Positions 1 to 5,158 of a stretch of 5,599 bases of DNA are shown here, in pieces (position 1 is the stretch's first letter; every line of letters starts with the position of its first letter). Origin of the DNA: Coriobacteriia bacterium (GTDB lineage Bacteria > Actinomycetota > Coriobacteriia > Anaerosomatales > SLCP01); NCBI GenBank assembly GCA_007125735.1, contig SLCP01000112.1:1-5599 (forward strand). The letters are read 5' to 3'. A program made the translations under genes and the position numbers. Below the pieces are notes generated by a model. The model did not search any database. It saw only the letters and a list, made by a program, of their open reading frames with translations, and was not told where the DNA came from.

Positions 1-404
1 CGCACCTCGACATCCCCTACCGACGCGCCAGCCTCTTCCTCGAGCTCAGAGAAGTAGGCGGCCTGTGTGATCCCGTAGTAGTCCTCTGGGAAGAGCGCCT
101 GCAGTGTGGCGAGCGTCTGAGCCGTCCCGATCCGCACGATCGGATACTCCTCGCGCAGCCCGAGAAACTCCTCGAGCGCGGCGAACAGATCACTGCAGAC
201 ATACCCGGTCCCGGGCCGTCCCTTACTGTCGATATAGGTGAGGTCCCGCCGCACCGTCTCCTCGGACAGGTCGAGCTCCTCGTCGAGCGCGCGCGATGTC
301 AAGTACGTGGACGTATCACCGCGACGCTGCGCATCGGCGAGGTAGCAGTGATAGAGCGACAGGCGATATACGGTTGCATCGGGTGGCCGACCGTTGTTGT
401 CCAC
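1..404 (-). CDS. Rex-family transcriptional regulator, second tandem copy (3' end outside window)
   Basis: This is a partial gene: about 134 N-terminal residues are visible and the rest lies beyond position 1. The winged-helix DNA-binding part spans roughly residues 9-80, with the Rex-type segments ATVYRLSLYHCY (10-21), ETVRRDLTYI (50-59) and GRPGTGY (62-68). The Rossmann part begins at about residue 87 with YPIVRIGTAQTL. A normal Rex has a GxGxxG-type loop there; here the second and third glycines are missing. YFSELEEE replaces the usual FDxD after the second strand. Without gaps, residues 10-135 match the upstream copy (531-1181) at 74 of 126 positions (about 59%), so the two are tandem paralogs. 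I chose GTG at 404 because GAGGGG (412-417) sits 7 bases upstream. An in-frame ATG at 449 would add 15 residues that the paralog lacks. Family assignment is firm; the ligand is unknown. Confidence 0.85.
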   Translation of the reverse strand, partial: MDNNGRPPDATVYRLSLYHCYLADAQRRGDTSTYLTSRALDEELDLSEETVRRDLTYIDSKGRPGTGYVCSDLFAALEEFLGLREEYPIVRIGTAQTLATLQALFPEDYYGITQAAYFSELEEEAGASVGDVEV

Positions 405-475
405 AGTGCCGCCCCTCGATTCCGTTCTGGTGCGCAGTGCCGCGCGCATGGAAGTCGCTTCCCGAAGATAGTGAA

Positions 476-489
476 AGGATAAACATCCT
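476..489. repeat. Small inverted repeat between the two Rex-like genes
   Basis: AGGAT and ATCCT flank four bases in the 126-base gap 405-530. No convincing promoter was found in this gap, so the second regulator is probably co-transcribed with the first. The repeat is short and may be chance. Confidence 0.2.
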
Positions 490-530
490 CGCGCAAAGAT
501 GCTACCCCCACGACGTGCCCCGGCGAGGAA

Positions 531-1181
531 TCAGACCGCAGCCACCGGGATCTTGCAGCCGCACGCGAGCGACTTGATGTCGCATGGCATCCGGACGTGA
601 CGCACGTTCATCCCCTCCGGCCGGTCGAGTTTCACCTTGGGGGTGAGCAACAGCACACCGCCGACTCCGGCCTCGCTCAGCATCTCCAGTACCGGATCGA
701 TCCATGGCTGCGAGCACGCCACGAGGGCCACATTCACATCGAGCTCCTTGTCGAGCTGCGGAATCTCGGTGACGTGCCGGACCTCAAGGTCACCGATCGT
801 CACGCCCACGTCTTCGGGCTGCTCGGAGAAGTAGGCGACCGGCCTTACGCCGTAGGCATCCGGAGGGAACACGACCTCAAGGGCCCGGAGCATCTGCGCG
901 CTCCCGACGCGCACGATCGGGTACTCGTCGTGCAGGCCGAGGAATTCGCTGAGCGCTTCGAACAGGGTGCCCATGCTGTAGCCGACGCCACGACGCCCGA
1001 CGCCGCCGATGTAGGAAAGGTCGCGTCGCACGGTCTCCTCGCGGATATCGAGCTCCTCAGCGAGCATGCGTGAGGTGACGTTCTTCTCGTCCTCGCCAGC
1101 GCGAATCATCTCGCCGATATAGCAGTGGTACAGGGAGAGCCGGTAGACCGTCGCCTGTGGGATGTACTCGAATTCTGCCAA
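531..1181 (-). CDS. Rex-family redox-sensing-type repressor, divergent NAD(H) site
   Basis: This 216-residue protein has the length and domain order of Rex. The winged helix (about 5-80) has IPQATVYRL (7-15), ETVRRDLSYIG (49-59) and GRRGVGY (62-68), the DNA-contacting signature. The Rossmann-like domain (about 87-195) ends in AGVGGVLLLTP (171-181), the equivalent of Rex AGIKGILNFAP. Classical Rex dimers bind TTGTGA-N6-TCACAA operators and release them on NADH binding. Here the glycine loop reads VGSAQML (92-98) instead of VGxGxLG, and the acidic FDxD after strand 2 is YFSEQ (117-121), so NADH binding is doubtful. The C-terminal segment that forms the swapped helix in Rex carries C200, C207 and C209. 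The TTG start at 1181 follows GAAGG (1191-1195) by 9 bases, and an in-frame stop lies just upstream. It follows two cytochrome genes, so it probably regulates them; this is inference. Confidence 0.88.
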   Translation of the reverse strand: MAEFEYIPQATVYRLSLYHCYIGEMIRAGEDEKNVTSRMLAEELDIREETVRRDLSYIGGVGRRGVGYSMGTLFEALSEFLGLHDEYPIVRVGSAQMLRALEVVFPPDAYGVRPVAYFSEQPEDVGVTIGDLEVRHVTEIPQLDKELDVNVALVACSQPWIDPVLEMLSEAGVGGVLLLTPKVKLDRPEGMNVRHVRMPCDIKSLACGCKIPVAAV

Positions 1182-1228
1182 CTGACACTACCTTCGTGCT
1201 ATTCGCGGTCGCCCTTCCTTAAGGCAAT

Positions 1229-1238
1229 CTAATATTAG
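1229..1238. promoter_or_regulatory. Palindrome CTAATATTAG at the predicted start of transcription
   Basis: This perfect 10-base palindrome starts one base past the -10 box at 1240-1245, where a repressor would block initiation. A second palindrome, CCTTAAGG, follows at 1217-1224. Autoregulation by the Rex-like protein is possible, but the sequence is not a classical Rex box. Confidence 0.35.
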
Positions 1239-1239
1239 G

Positions 1240-1269
1240 AGTATATACCCGAACCGGTAACGAGGGCAA
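1240..1269 (-). promoter_or_regulatory. Candidate promoter of the first Rex-like gene
   Basis: On the minus strand TTGCCC (1264-1269) and TATACT (1240-1245) are 18 bases apart. TATACT matches the sigma-70-type -10 box at five of six positions. A start near 1233 leaves a leader of about 52 bases before the TTG codon at 1181. The AT-rich stretch stands out in otherwise GC-rich DNA. A separate promoter here would let the regulators be expressed apart from the cytochromes. Confidence 0.5.
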
Positions 1270-1278
1270 ACAGCGCAG

Positions 1279-1294
1279 CGACGCACCTGCGTCG
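1279..1294. repeat. Inverted repeat between the 12-heme gene and the first Rex-like gene
   Basis: CGACGCA and TGCGTCG form 7-base arms around two bases. It lies 36-51 bases after the 12-heme stop codon and 10 bases upstream of the -35 box at 1264-1269. As RNA it could be a weak terminator stem, but no clear T-run follows; as DNA it could be an operator. Confidence 0.35.
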
Positions 1295-1329
1295 ACTCCT
1301 GCGAGGAATCGGGGTAGGGCGAGAGGCTT

Positions 1330-2526
1330 CTACTGCGAAACCGAACCACGGACGTGGCACTCGGCACAGTACGTGGGCGCATGGCAGTCGAAGCATGCCT
1401 GCGCACCGAACGCGCGCACCGGGTCCATGTGCTGAGGGATCCATGGGCGCGTGGGGTCGGAGCCCTGATGGTGGCAGTCGTTGCAGAAGTCGGTACCCGG
1501 CGCAGACGCATGACACGTCTCACACACCTCCGGTCGCGACCTTCCGTCCTCGGCGTGGTCGCGCTCGAAGCCGACAGGGTGAGGCATCTGGATGCCGTGG
1601 CAATCGATGCAGAAGACCTGCTCGTTATGGCAAGTCGAGCAGTATCCGACCGATGACACCGGGACGAGCTGCAGCTCGTAGGGATCATCGGGCTCGTCGT
1701 TGACGGTCGGATCGACGGCGGGCATCTCCCCTACCGCGAGCGTCTCGTCCGTGCTCCTCCGCTCCAGGTCAGCCATAGCGAGTTCGGCGTGCAGACTCGA
1801 GTCCCCGAAGGGCTCGTAGAATCCGTCCTGGAAGTGGTTCGCCGGCATCAGCTCGAAGTCATCGGGATGACACGCATCGCATGCTCCCGGAGCCATGATG
1901 CCGCTCGGGGACTCTTCCGTGAGCGTATGGCACCTGAAGCACGCCGTCATCTCCATGAAGTCGTCGTGCGGACGGTTGGGTTCGCCGGTCTGCGGGTCGG
2001 TAAGGGTCAACTCGAAGTCCTCCGGATGCGCCACACGGTTGTGACAGACGGTGCAATGGATGTCTGCCTCGGAATGCACGGCATGATCGATGATGATGCC
2101 GGGGCTCGGCGTGACGGCGCGCTTCTCGAGGTCGTGACATTGGGTGCACTGGCTTTCCGGGAAGTACTTCGTGCTCAGCGCCACGTGTGAATCAGGGTTG
2201 AGCGGCAAGCTGTAACTGTTGGTGACGGTAAGGTACAACTCGCCGAGCGCCTCCATCTTGTGCAGCATGAAGTAGACAGGGCCCGCGTTGGCCTTCATAT
2301 GGCACGACATGCAGTGGAGTTCGGAATGGGACGAGCGGTTGAACGCGATGATGGTGTCGTCCTGCACCTTGTGACATCCCTCGGCACAGAACCAATTCGT
2401 CGAGGTGACCCCGAGGGCCACGATCATGACCATCGCCAACGACAGTACGACAGCCCCGCTCCAGATGATGTAGCGCGGCCTGCGCGCGGGATCGGTGAAC
2501 CCTTTGAAGATCTGCAGCTTAGGCAT
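1330..2526 (-). CDS. Membrane-anchored 12-heme cytochrome c with NapC/NrfH-like N-terminal domain
   Basis: This 398-residue protein probably moves electrons from menaquinol in the membrane to acceptors outside it. One membrane helix (about 20-40) is followed by a NapC/NirT-type four-heme domain: CAEGCH (47-52), CMSCH (72-76), CTQCH (127-131) and CTVCHNRVAH (158-167), the last matching the family's CxxCHxGIAH. Eight more sites follow: C196, C216, C296, C306, C335, C348, C378 and C387 (first cysteine of each CxxCH). The last six fall into three close pairs. Residues 221-295 are acidic and heme-free. Fifteen histidines besides the 12 proximal ones are available as distal ligands. NapC and NrfH normally have about 150-200 residues and 4-5 hemes, so this is a large extension. 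The first site is CX3CH, not CX2CH. I chose ATG at 2526, a few residues before the helix; GGAAGGG (2541-2547) lies 14 bases upstream, a rather long spacing. An in-frame GTG at 2556 has no clear ribosome site. Confidence 0.9.
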   Translation of the reverse strand: MPKLQIFKGFTDPARRPRYIIWSGAVVLSLAMVMIVALGVTSTNWFCAEGCHKVQDDTIIAFNRSSHSELHCMSCHMKANAGPVYFMLHKMEALGELYLTVTNSYSLPLNPDSHVALSTKYFPESQCTQCHDLEKRAVTPSPGIIIDHAVHSEADIHCTVCHNRVAHPEDFELTLTDPQTGEPNRPHDDFMEMTACFRCHTLTEESPSGIMAPGACDACHPDDFELMPANHFQDGFYEPFGDSSLHAELAMADLERRSTDETLAVGEMPAVDPTVNDEPDDPYELQLVPVSSVGYCSTCHNEQVFCIDCHGIQMPHPVGFERDHAEDGRSRPEVCETCHASAPGTDFCNDCHHQGSDPTRPWIPQHMDPVRAFGAQACFDCHAPTYCAECHVRGSVSQ

Positions 2527-2566
2527 GAATCCGAATCTCGCCCTTCCGTACCCCACTCATACAACA

Positions 2567-2581
2567 CGGCCGTAACGGCCG
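2567..2581. repeat. Perfect 15-base palindrome between the two cytochrome genes
   Basis: CGGCCGTAACGGCCG has 7-base arms around one central A. The single-base centre does not suit an RNA hairpin, so a protein-binding site is more likely. It lies just downstream of the possible -10 at 2593-2598 and 41 bases before the ATG at 2526. Confidence 0.4.
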
Positions 2582-2592
2582 CCACGTTCTGG

Positions 2593-2598
2593 AGTATA
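2593..2598 (-). promoter_or_regulatory. Possible -10 box before the 12-heme cytochrome gene
   Basis: TATACT on the minus strand lies in the 114-base gap between the two cytochrome genes and sits in ATATACTCC, the same nine bases as at the promoter in 1240-1269. No good -35 box is visible at the right distance, so read-through from the 7-heme gene is at least as likely. Confidence 0.25.
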
Positions 2599-2640
2599 TC
2601 GCATCACTCGCGCTCACGCGGGAATCCGAACGCAGGCGGA

Positions 2641-3801
2641 TCACTCGAGCGTCAGATGACAGTTGAGGCACAGCGCGTCAGTGTACGCCGCCGATGCGGC
2701 CGGATCGCTCGGAGGCACGATCAGCAGCGACCGCGCGTTGCTTTCATGGGGGAAGACCTGGAAGCGCGGGTTGTCCGTTACCTCGTTGCCATACGAGATC
2801 TGGAACTCCTCCGTCGCGTCCCGCACGTCCTCGTGGCACTGCTGACAGATCGGCAACGGATCGACGGTCACCGTGGTGGTCTCGTTGATCGATACGTCTA
2901 CCGGCTGACGCTTGTACTCCCCCTCGAGTTCGGGCATGCGGTAGCCGAGATTGGACTGGCCGAGTGGTCCGAGCACCGTCTCCGTTGATTCGAGCGACGT
3001 CCGTATCGGAAGACTGTTGTAGTGGAGCAGGTCACCCTCGTGCACGGGATGGTTGTTAGGCCCGGAACCGCTCGCCCTGCCCCGGTGACACGTCGCGCAC
3101 CATCCGGCCCCGTACACCGTCACCGAGGTCTCCGCACCCGTCGGTGTGCGCCGCAAAAGCCGGTTCGACGCGGTCGCATATGCGGTCGCGACCTCGCTCG
3201 AATAGGTGCTGACGTCGCTGCGGTACCGGTCGCCGAGGAACGGTTTCACCGTGCGCGACGTGTTCAGGTCCCACTGCGACCAATCGCCGTGCGGTGAATG
3301 ACAGTCTGTGCACGTGAGCGTGCCTCCCGGACCCGAGAAGACCTGAGCCCGCGGACCACCGTCCGCTGCGCCGCCAGGGATGACGTTCGTGGTCTCGATG
3401 CTGTGTGCTGACAGCGGCTTCTGACCGGTCCGCGCCTTGATGACACCGTAGACGCCGTTGCCGCCCGTCCCGTCGTGACACGACTCGCACACCGACTTGA
3501 TCGTCGGGCCCGGCAGCAGCAGGAACCCCGACGGCGCCGCGTGCACCGAGTGGCAGACCCCGCACTTCGAGGTGCTCGAGCTGTACCCGCCATGGGGGCC
3601 CGAGCGCCATGTCTCGTTCTCGGGCGCTTCGGGATCGACGATTCCGTGGCAGTCGATGCAATCGCGACCCGGCTCCAGATAGCTGAGTGGCGATTCGGCA
3701 TTTATCGGGTAGGCGAGCTGATCGTACGCATGCGCAGACACAGTGCCCGCGAACGTGAGGGCGACCGCGATACCGATGCTGATGATGAACGGACGTGCCA
3801 C
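2641..3801 (-). CDS. Secreted 7-heme c-type cytochrome (paired-CXXCH type)
   Basis: This 386-residue protein begins with a clear signal peptide: MAR, a hydrophobic core (about 5-20) and a likely cut after VSAHA (25). It has seven CxxCH sites, with first cysteines at 48, 80, 105, 164, 235, 319 and 378. CGVCHSVH (80-87) and CTDCHSPHG (164-172) are typical of doubled-CXXCH cytochromes. Eight non-proximal histidines remain in the mature chain (70, 87, 133, 171, 251, 254, 260, 352), enough for bis-histidine ligation of all seven hemes. Heme density is low (about one per 52 residues), with gaps at 110-163 and 240-318. No lipobox or C-terminal anchor is seen, so it should be soluble, wall-bound or extracellular. 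It probably takes electrons from the downstream 12-heme protein. TTG at 3816 gives five extra residues, but GTG at 3801 fits better: GGAG (3811-3814) lies 9 bases upstream and the signal peptide becomes standard. The terminal acceptor is unknown. Confidence 0.9.
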   Translation of the reverse strand: MARPFIISIGIAVALTFAGTVSAHAYDQLAYPINAESPLSYLEPGRDCIDCHGIVDPEAPENETWRSGPHGGYSSSTSKCGVCHSVHAAPSGFLLLPGPTIKSVCESCHDGTGGNGVYGVIKARTGQKPLSAHSIETTNVIPGGAADGGPRAQVFSGPGGTLTCTDCHSPHGDWSQWDLNTSRTVKPFLGDRYRSDVSTYSSEVATAYATASNRLLRRTPTGAETSVTVYGAGWCATCHRGRASGSGPNNHPVHEGDLLHYNSLPIRTSLESTETVLGPLGQSNLGYRMPELEGEYKRQPVDVSINETTTVTVDPLPICQQCHEDVRDATEEFQISYGNEVTDNPRFQVFPHESNARSLLIVPPSDPAASAAYTDALCLNCHLTLE

Positions 3802-3849
3802 GACCTCGGGCTCCAATCACACACGCGCCAGCGCCCCCACGCTGACCAC

Positions 3850-3879
3850 ATTCTACAAGGTCAGAACAGGTGAGGGCAA
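3850..3879 (-). promoter_or_regulatory. Candidate promoter of the 7-heme cytochrome gene
   Basis: On the minus strand TTGCCC (3874-3879) and TAGAAT (3850-3855) are separated by 18 bases, resembling a -35/-10 pair. Transcription would begin near 3843, about 40 bases before the GTG start at 3801. The TTTGCCCTC element and its spacing recur at the promoter in 1240-1269. The inverted repeat ACAAGGTC/GACCTTGT (3855-3862 and 3885-3892) flanks the -35. Confidence 0.5.
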
Positions 3880-3892
3880 ATGTAGACCTTGT
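3855..3892. repeat. Inverted repeat flanking the -35 of the 7-heme promoter
   Basis: ACAAGGTC (3855-3862) and GACCTTGT (3885-3892) are perfect 8-base inverted arms separated by 22 bases. One arm touches the -10 box and the other lies just upstream of the -35 box. This geometry suggests binding of a dimeric regulator. Confidence 0.35.
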
Positions 3893-3894
3893 GA

Positions 3895-3940
3895 AAACCG
3901 GCACGATACTCGTTGCTAGGTAGAATGCAATCTACGTGCC
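3895..3940 (-). terminator. Weak candidate terminator of the TPR-NHL transcript
   Basis: On the minus strand GGCACG (3940-3935) can pair with CGTGCC (3905-3900), followed by GGTTTT. It starts 15 bases after the NHL stop codon. The loop is long (29 bases, with TAGA/TCTA as a possible inner pair) and the T-run is short, so termination would be inefficient. Confidence 0.25.
3920..3935. promoter_or_regulatory. Near-palindrome GTAGAATGCAATCTAC, candidate operator
   Basis: Seven of the eight base pairs are symmetric (only an A/A pair breaks it). It lies about 40 bases upstream of the -35 box of the 7-heme promoter. The part AATGCAATCTA (3924-3934) recurs as AAGGCAATCTA (1221-1231) beside the first Rex-like gene, in the same orientation. 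Confidence 0.4.
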
Positions 3941-3942
3941 AT

Positions 3943-3960
3943 TTGTGATACCCATCACTT
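3943..3960. promoter_or_regulatory. Rex-box-like dyad at the end of the NHL gene
   Basis: TTGTGA-N6-TCACTT matches the known Rex operator pattern TTGTGA-N6-TCACAA at 10 of 12 specified positions, with the correct spacing. It overlaps the NHL stop codon (3955-3957) and lies 64 bases upstream of the -35 box of the 7-heme promoter. A second TTGTGA half-site with a poorer partner (4 of 6) is at 3889-3906, next to that -35 box. Confidence 0.4.
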
Positions 3961-5145
3961 GACCAGGCGAAGCAGCTGTGCCCGATTGTTCTCTTTGTCC
4001 GCCACGATCACCATGTCTCCCGCCCCACCGATACCGTTGGGCAGGTTGAGCTGGCCTGGGTCCACGCCGCGCTGGCCGTACCTCCCGATGATCTCTCCGT
4101 CGGCACTCAACAGAACGATCTCGTACTCGAAGGAGTCGACGACCGCGATCGTCCCGTCATCGAGAGCCGCGACGCCCCTCGGCAAGCCGAACAGCGCGTC
4201 TCTGTCATCGCGTTGCTCGCCGGTGATACCCGACACGTGGACTCCTCGGCCGACCGCCCACCTCAGCTGACCCTCGGGGGAGAACGCCTGTATCCGCGCG
4301 TTGTTCGAGTCGGCCACGACGATGGTGCCGTCCGCAGCCACTGTGATGCCGTTGGGGCGGTCGAACGCGCCCGGCTCCACACCGGGTCTTCCGAACTGCC
4401 GTACGAACTCCCCGCGCGTGGTGAACACGACCACCTGATAGGAGTCGGTCGCATACACGTAGTCACCCGCGACGGCGACGTCCGTCACGGCGATCCCGGT
4501 GCCGTCCTGGCCCGAGCCGCCCTGTCCGACACGCTCGTTGGGGTCGGGGAAGCGCCTGAGGAACTCTCCTTCCGCGTCGAATACCTGGATCTGGTCGTTT
4601 CGGAAGTCGGCGACGTAGACGTCACCCCGATCGTCGATGTCGATGCCGAGGGGGAAGTTGAGCAGCCCCTCCTCCCACGTGGCCTCGAAGCCCGGAAGCG
4701 GCTTGGCGAGTCCGAAACCGCCGAAATCGAAGAGGAACCGGCCGCGGCGCGTGAAGACCGCGATGCGGTTGTTGTCGGAATCCACCACGTAAATCCTGTC
4801 GTTGACGCCGATCGCAGCGTCCATGGGACGACGGAACACCGGGTCACTACCCCGGCCCGGCCCCTCGATGGTCAGCACCGGTTCGAGACCGGCGATGGCG
4901 GAGCCGCCCCGCGTGATGAGTCCCCGAGGTGACAACAACAGGTACAACAACACGAGCAGGATGATCAGCAAGACGGCGAGCGCGACCGCCAAGAGGCTGA
5001 ACGCACGGCGCGCGGTCATGGTGGCCTCGATCAGCGTCTCGTCGGCCGAAGCGCCCTCGACCGCCTCAGGGACCTCCGCGCCGCTCGCCGCAGGACCCTC
5101 TCCGTCGGTGTCGTGCACAGACTCGTCTCGTTCGCGATCGTTCAC
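3955..5145 (-). CDS. Membrane-anchored six-bladed NHL-repeat beta-propeller protein
   Basis: This 396-residue protein has an acidic N-terminus (1-45), one strongly hydrophobic helix (about 49-72) and an external domain. That domain contains six NHL-type repeats at about 105-132, 162-189, 218-241, 261-288, 319-346 and 366-392. Each has the form P-x-G-I/V-x-V ... V/I-Y/V-V-A/V-D-S/F-x-N-x-R-I-Q-x-F, for example RPNGITVAADGTIVVADSNN (263-282). Six blades make a closed propeller, usually a protein- or ligand-binding platform rather than an enzyme. A positive stretch (TARR, 44-47) precedes the helix, which favours N-in, C-out topology. NHL proteins occur beside multiheme cytochrome genes in metal-reducing bacteria, so a role in cytochrome assembly or docking is plausible but inferred. 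The GTG at 5145 lies 13 bases after the TPR stop codon and has only a weak ribosome site, which suggests translational coupling. No catalytic motif is visible. Confidence 0.87.
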   Translation of the reverse strand: MNDRERDESVHDTDGEGPAASGAEVPEAVEGASADETLIEATMTARRAFSLLAVALAVLLIILLVLLYLLLSPRGLITRGGSAIAGLEPVLTIEGPGRGSDPVFRRPMDAAIGVNDRIYVVDSDNNRIAVFTRRGRFLFDFGGFGLAKPLPGFEATWEEGLLNFPLGIDIDDRGDVYVADFRNDQIQVFDAEGEFLRRFPDPNERVGQGGSGQDGTGIAVTDVAVAGDYVYATDSYQVVVFTTRGEFVRQFGRPGVEPGAFDRPNGITVAADGTIVVADSNNARIQAFSPEGQLRWAVGRGVHVSGITGEQRDDRDALFGLPRGVAALDDGTIAVVDSFEYEIVLLSADGEIIGRYGQRGVDPGQLNLPNGIGGAGDMVIVADKENNRAQLLRLVK

Positions 5146-5158
5146 TCGCCCACACCCA

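Noticed and set aside
405..530. Possible promoter (TTTGCG, TATCTT) before the second Rex-like gene
   Set aside because: The spacing between boxes is about 20-21 bases and both match the consensus poorly; co-transcription with the first copy is simpler.
597..1073. 158-residue plus-strand frame opposite the first Rex-like gene
   Set aside because: It is antisense to a clear Rex-family gene and has no recognisable motif.
2527..2630. GAATCCGAA repeated at 2527-2535 and 2622-2630
   Set aside because: The two nine-base copies have no shared flanks; they could be chance and have no clear relation to promoter positions.
2260..2988. 242-residue open frame on the plus strand
   Set aside because: It overlaps both cytochrome genes and the gap between them on the opposite strand, is rich in Arg and His, and has no recognisable domain. 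It is a by-product of GC-rich coding sequence.
3056..3904. 282-residue minus-strand frame overlapping the 7-heme gene
   Set aside because: It is Arg-rich, lacks heme motifs, and is out of frame with a gene that has a signal peptide and seven CxxCH sites.
4213..4932. 239-residue open frame on the plus strand inside the NHL gene
   Set aside because: It mirrors the NHL repeats antisense (many V, D, G, E), and no independent domain or ribosome site supports it.
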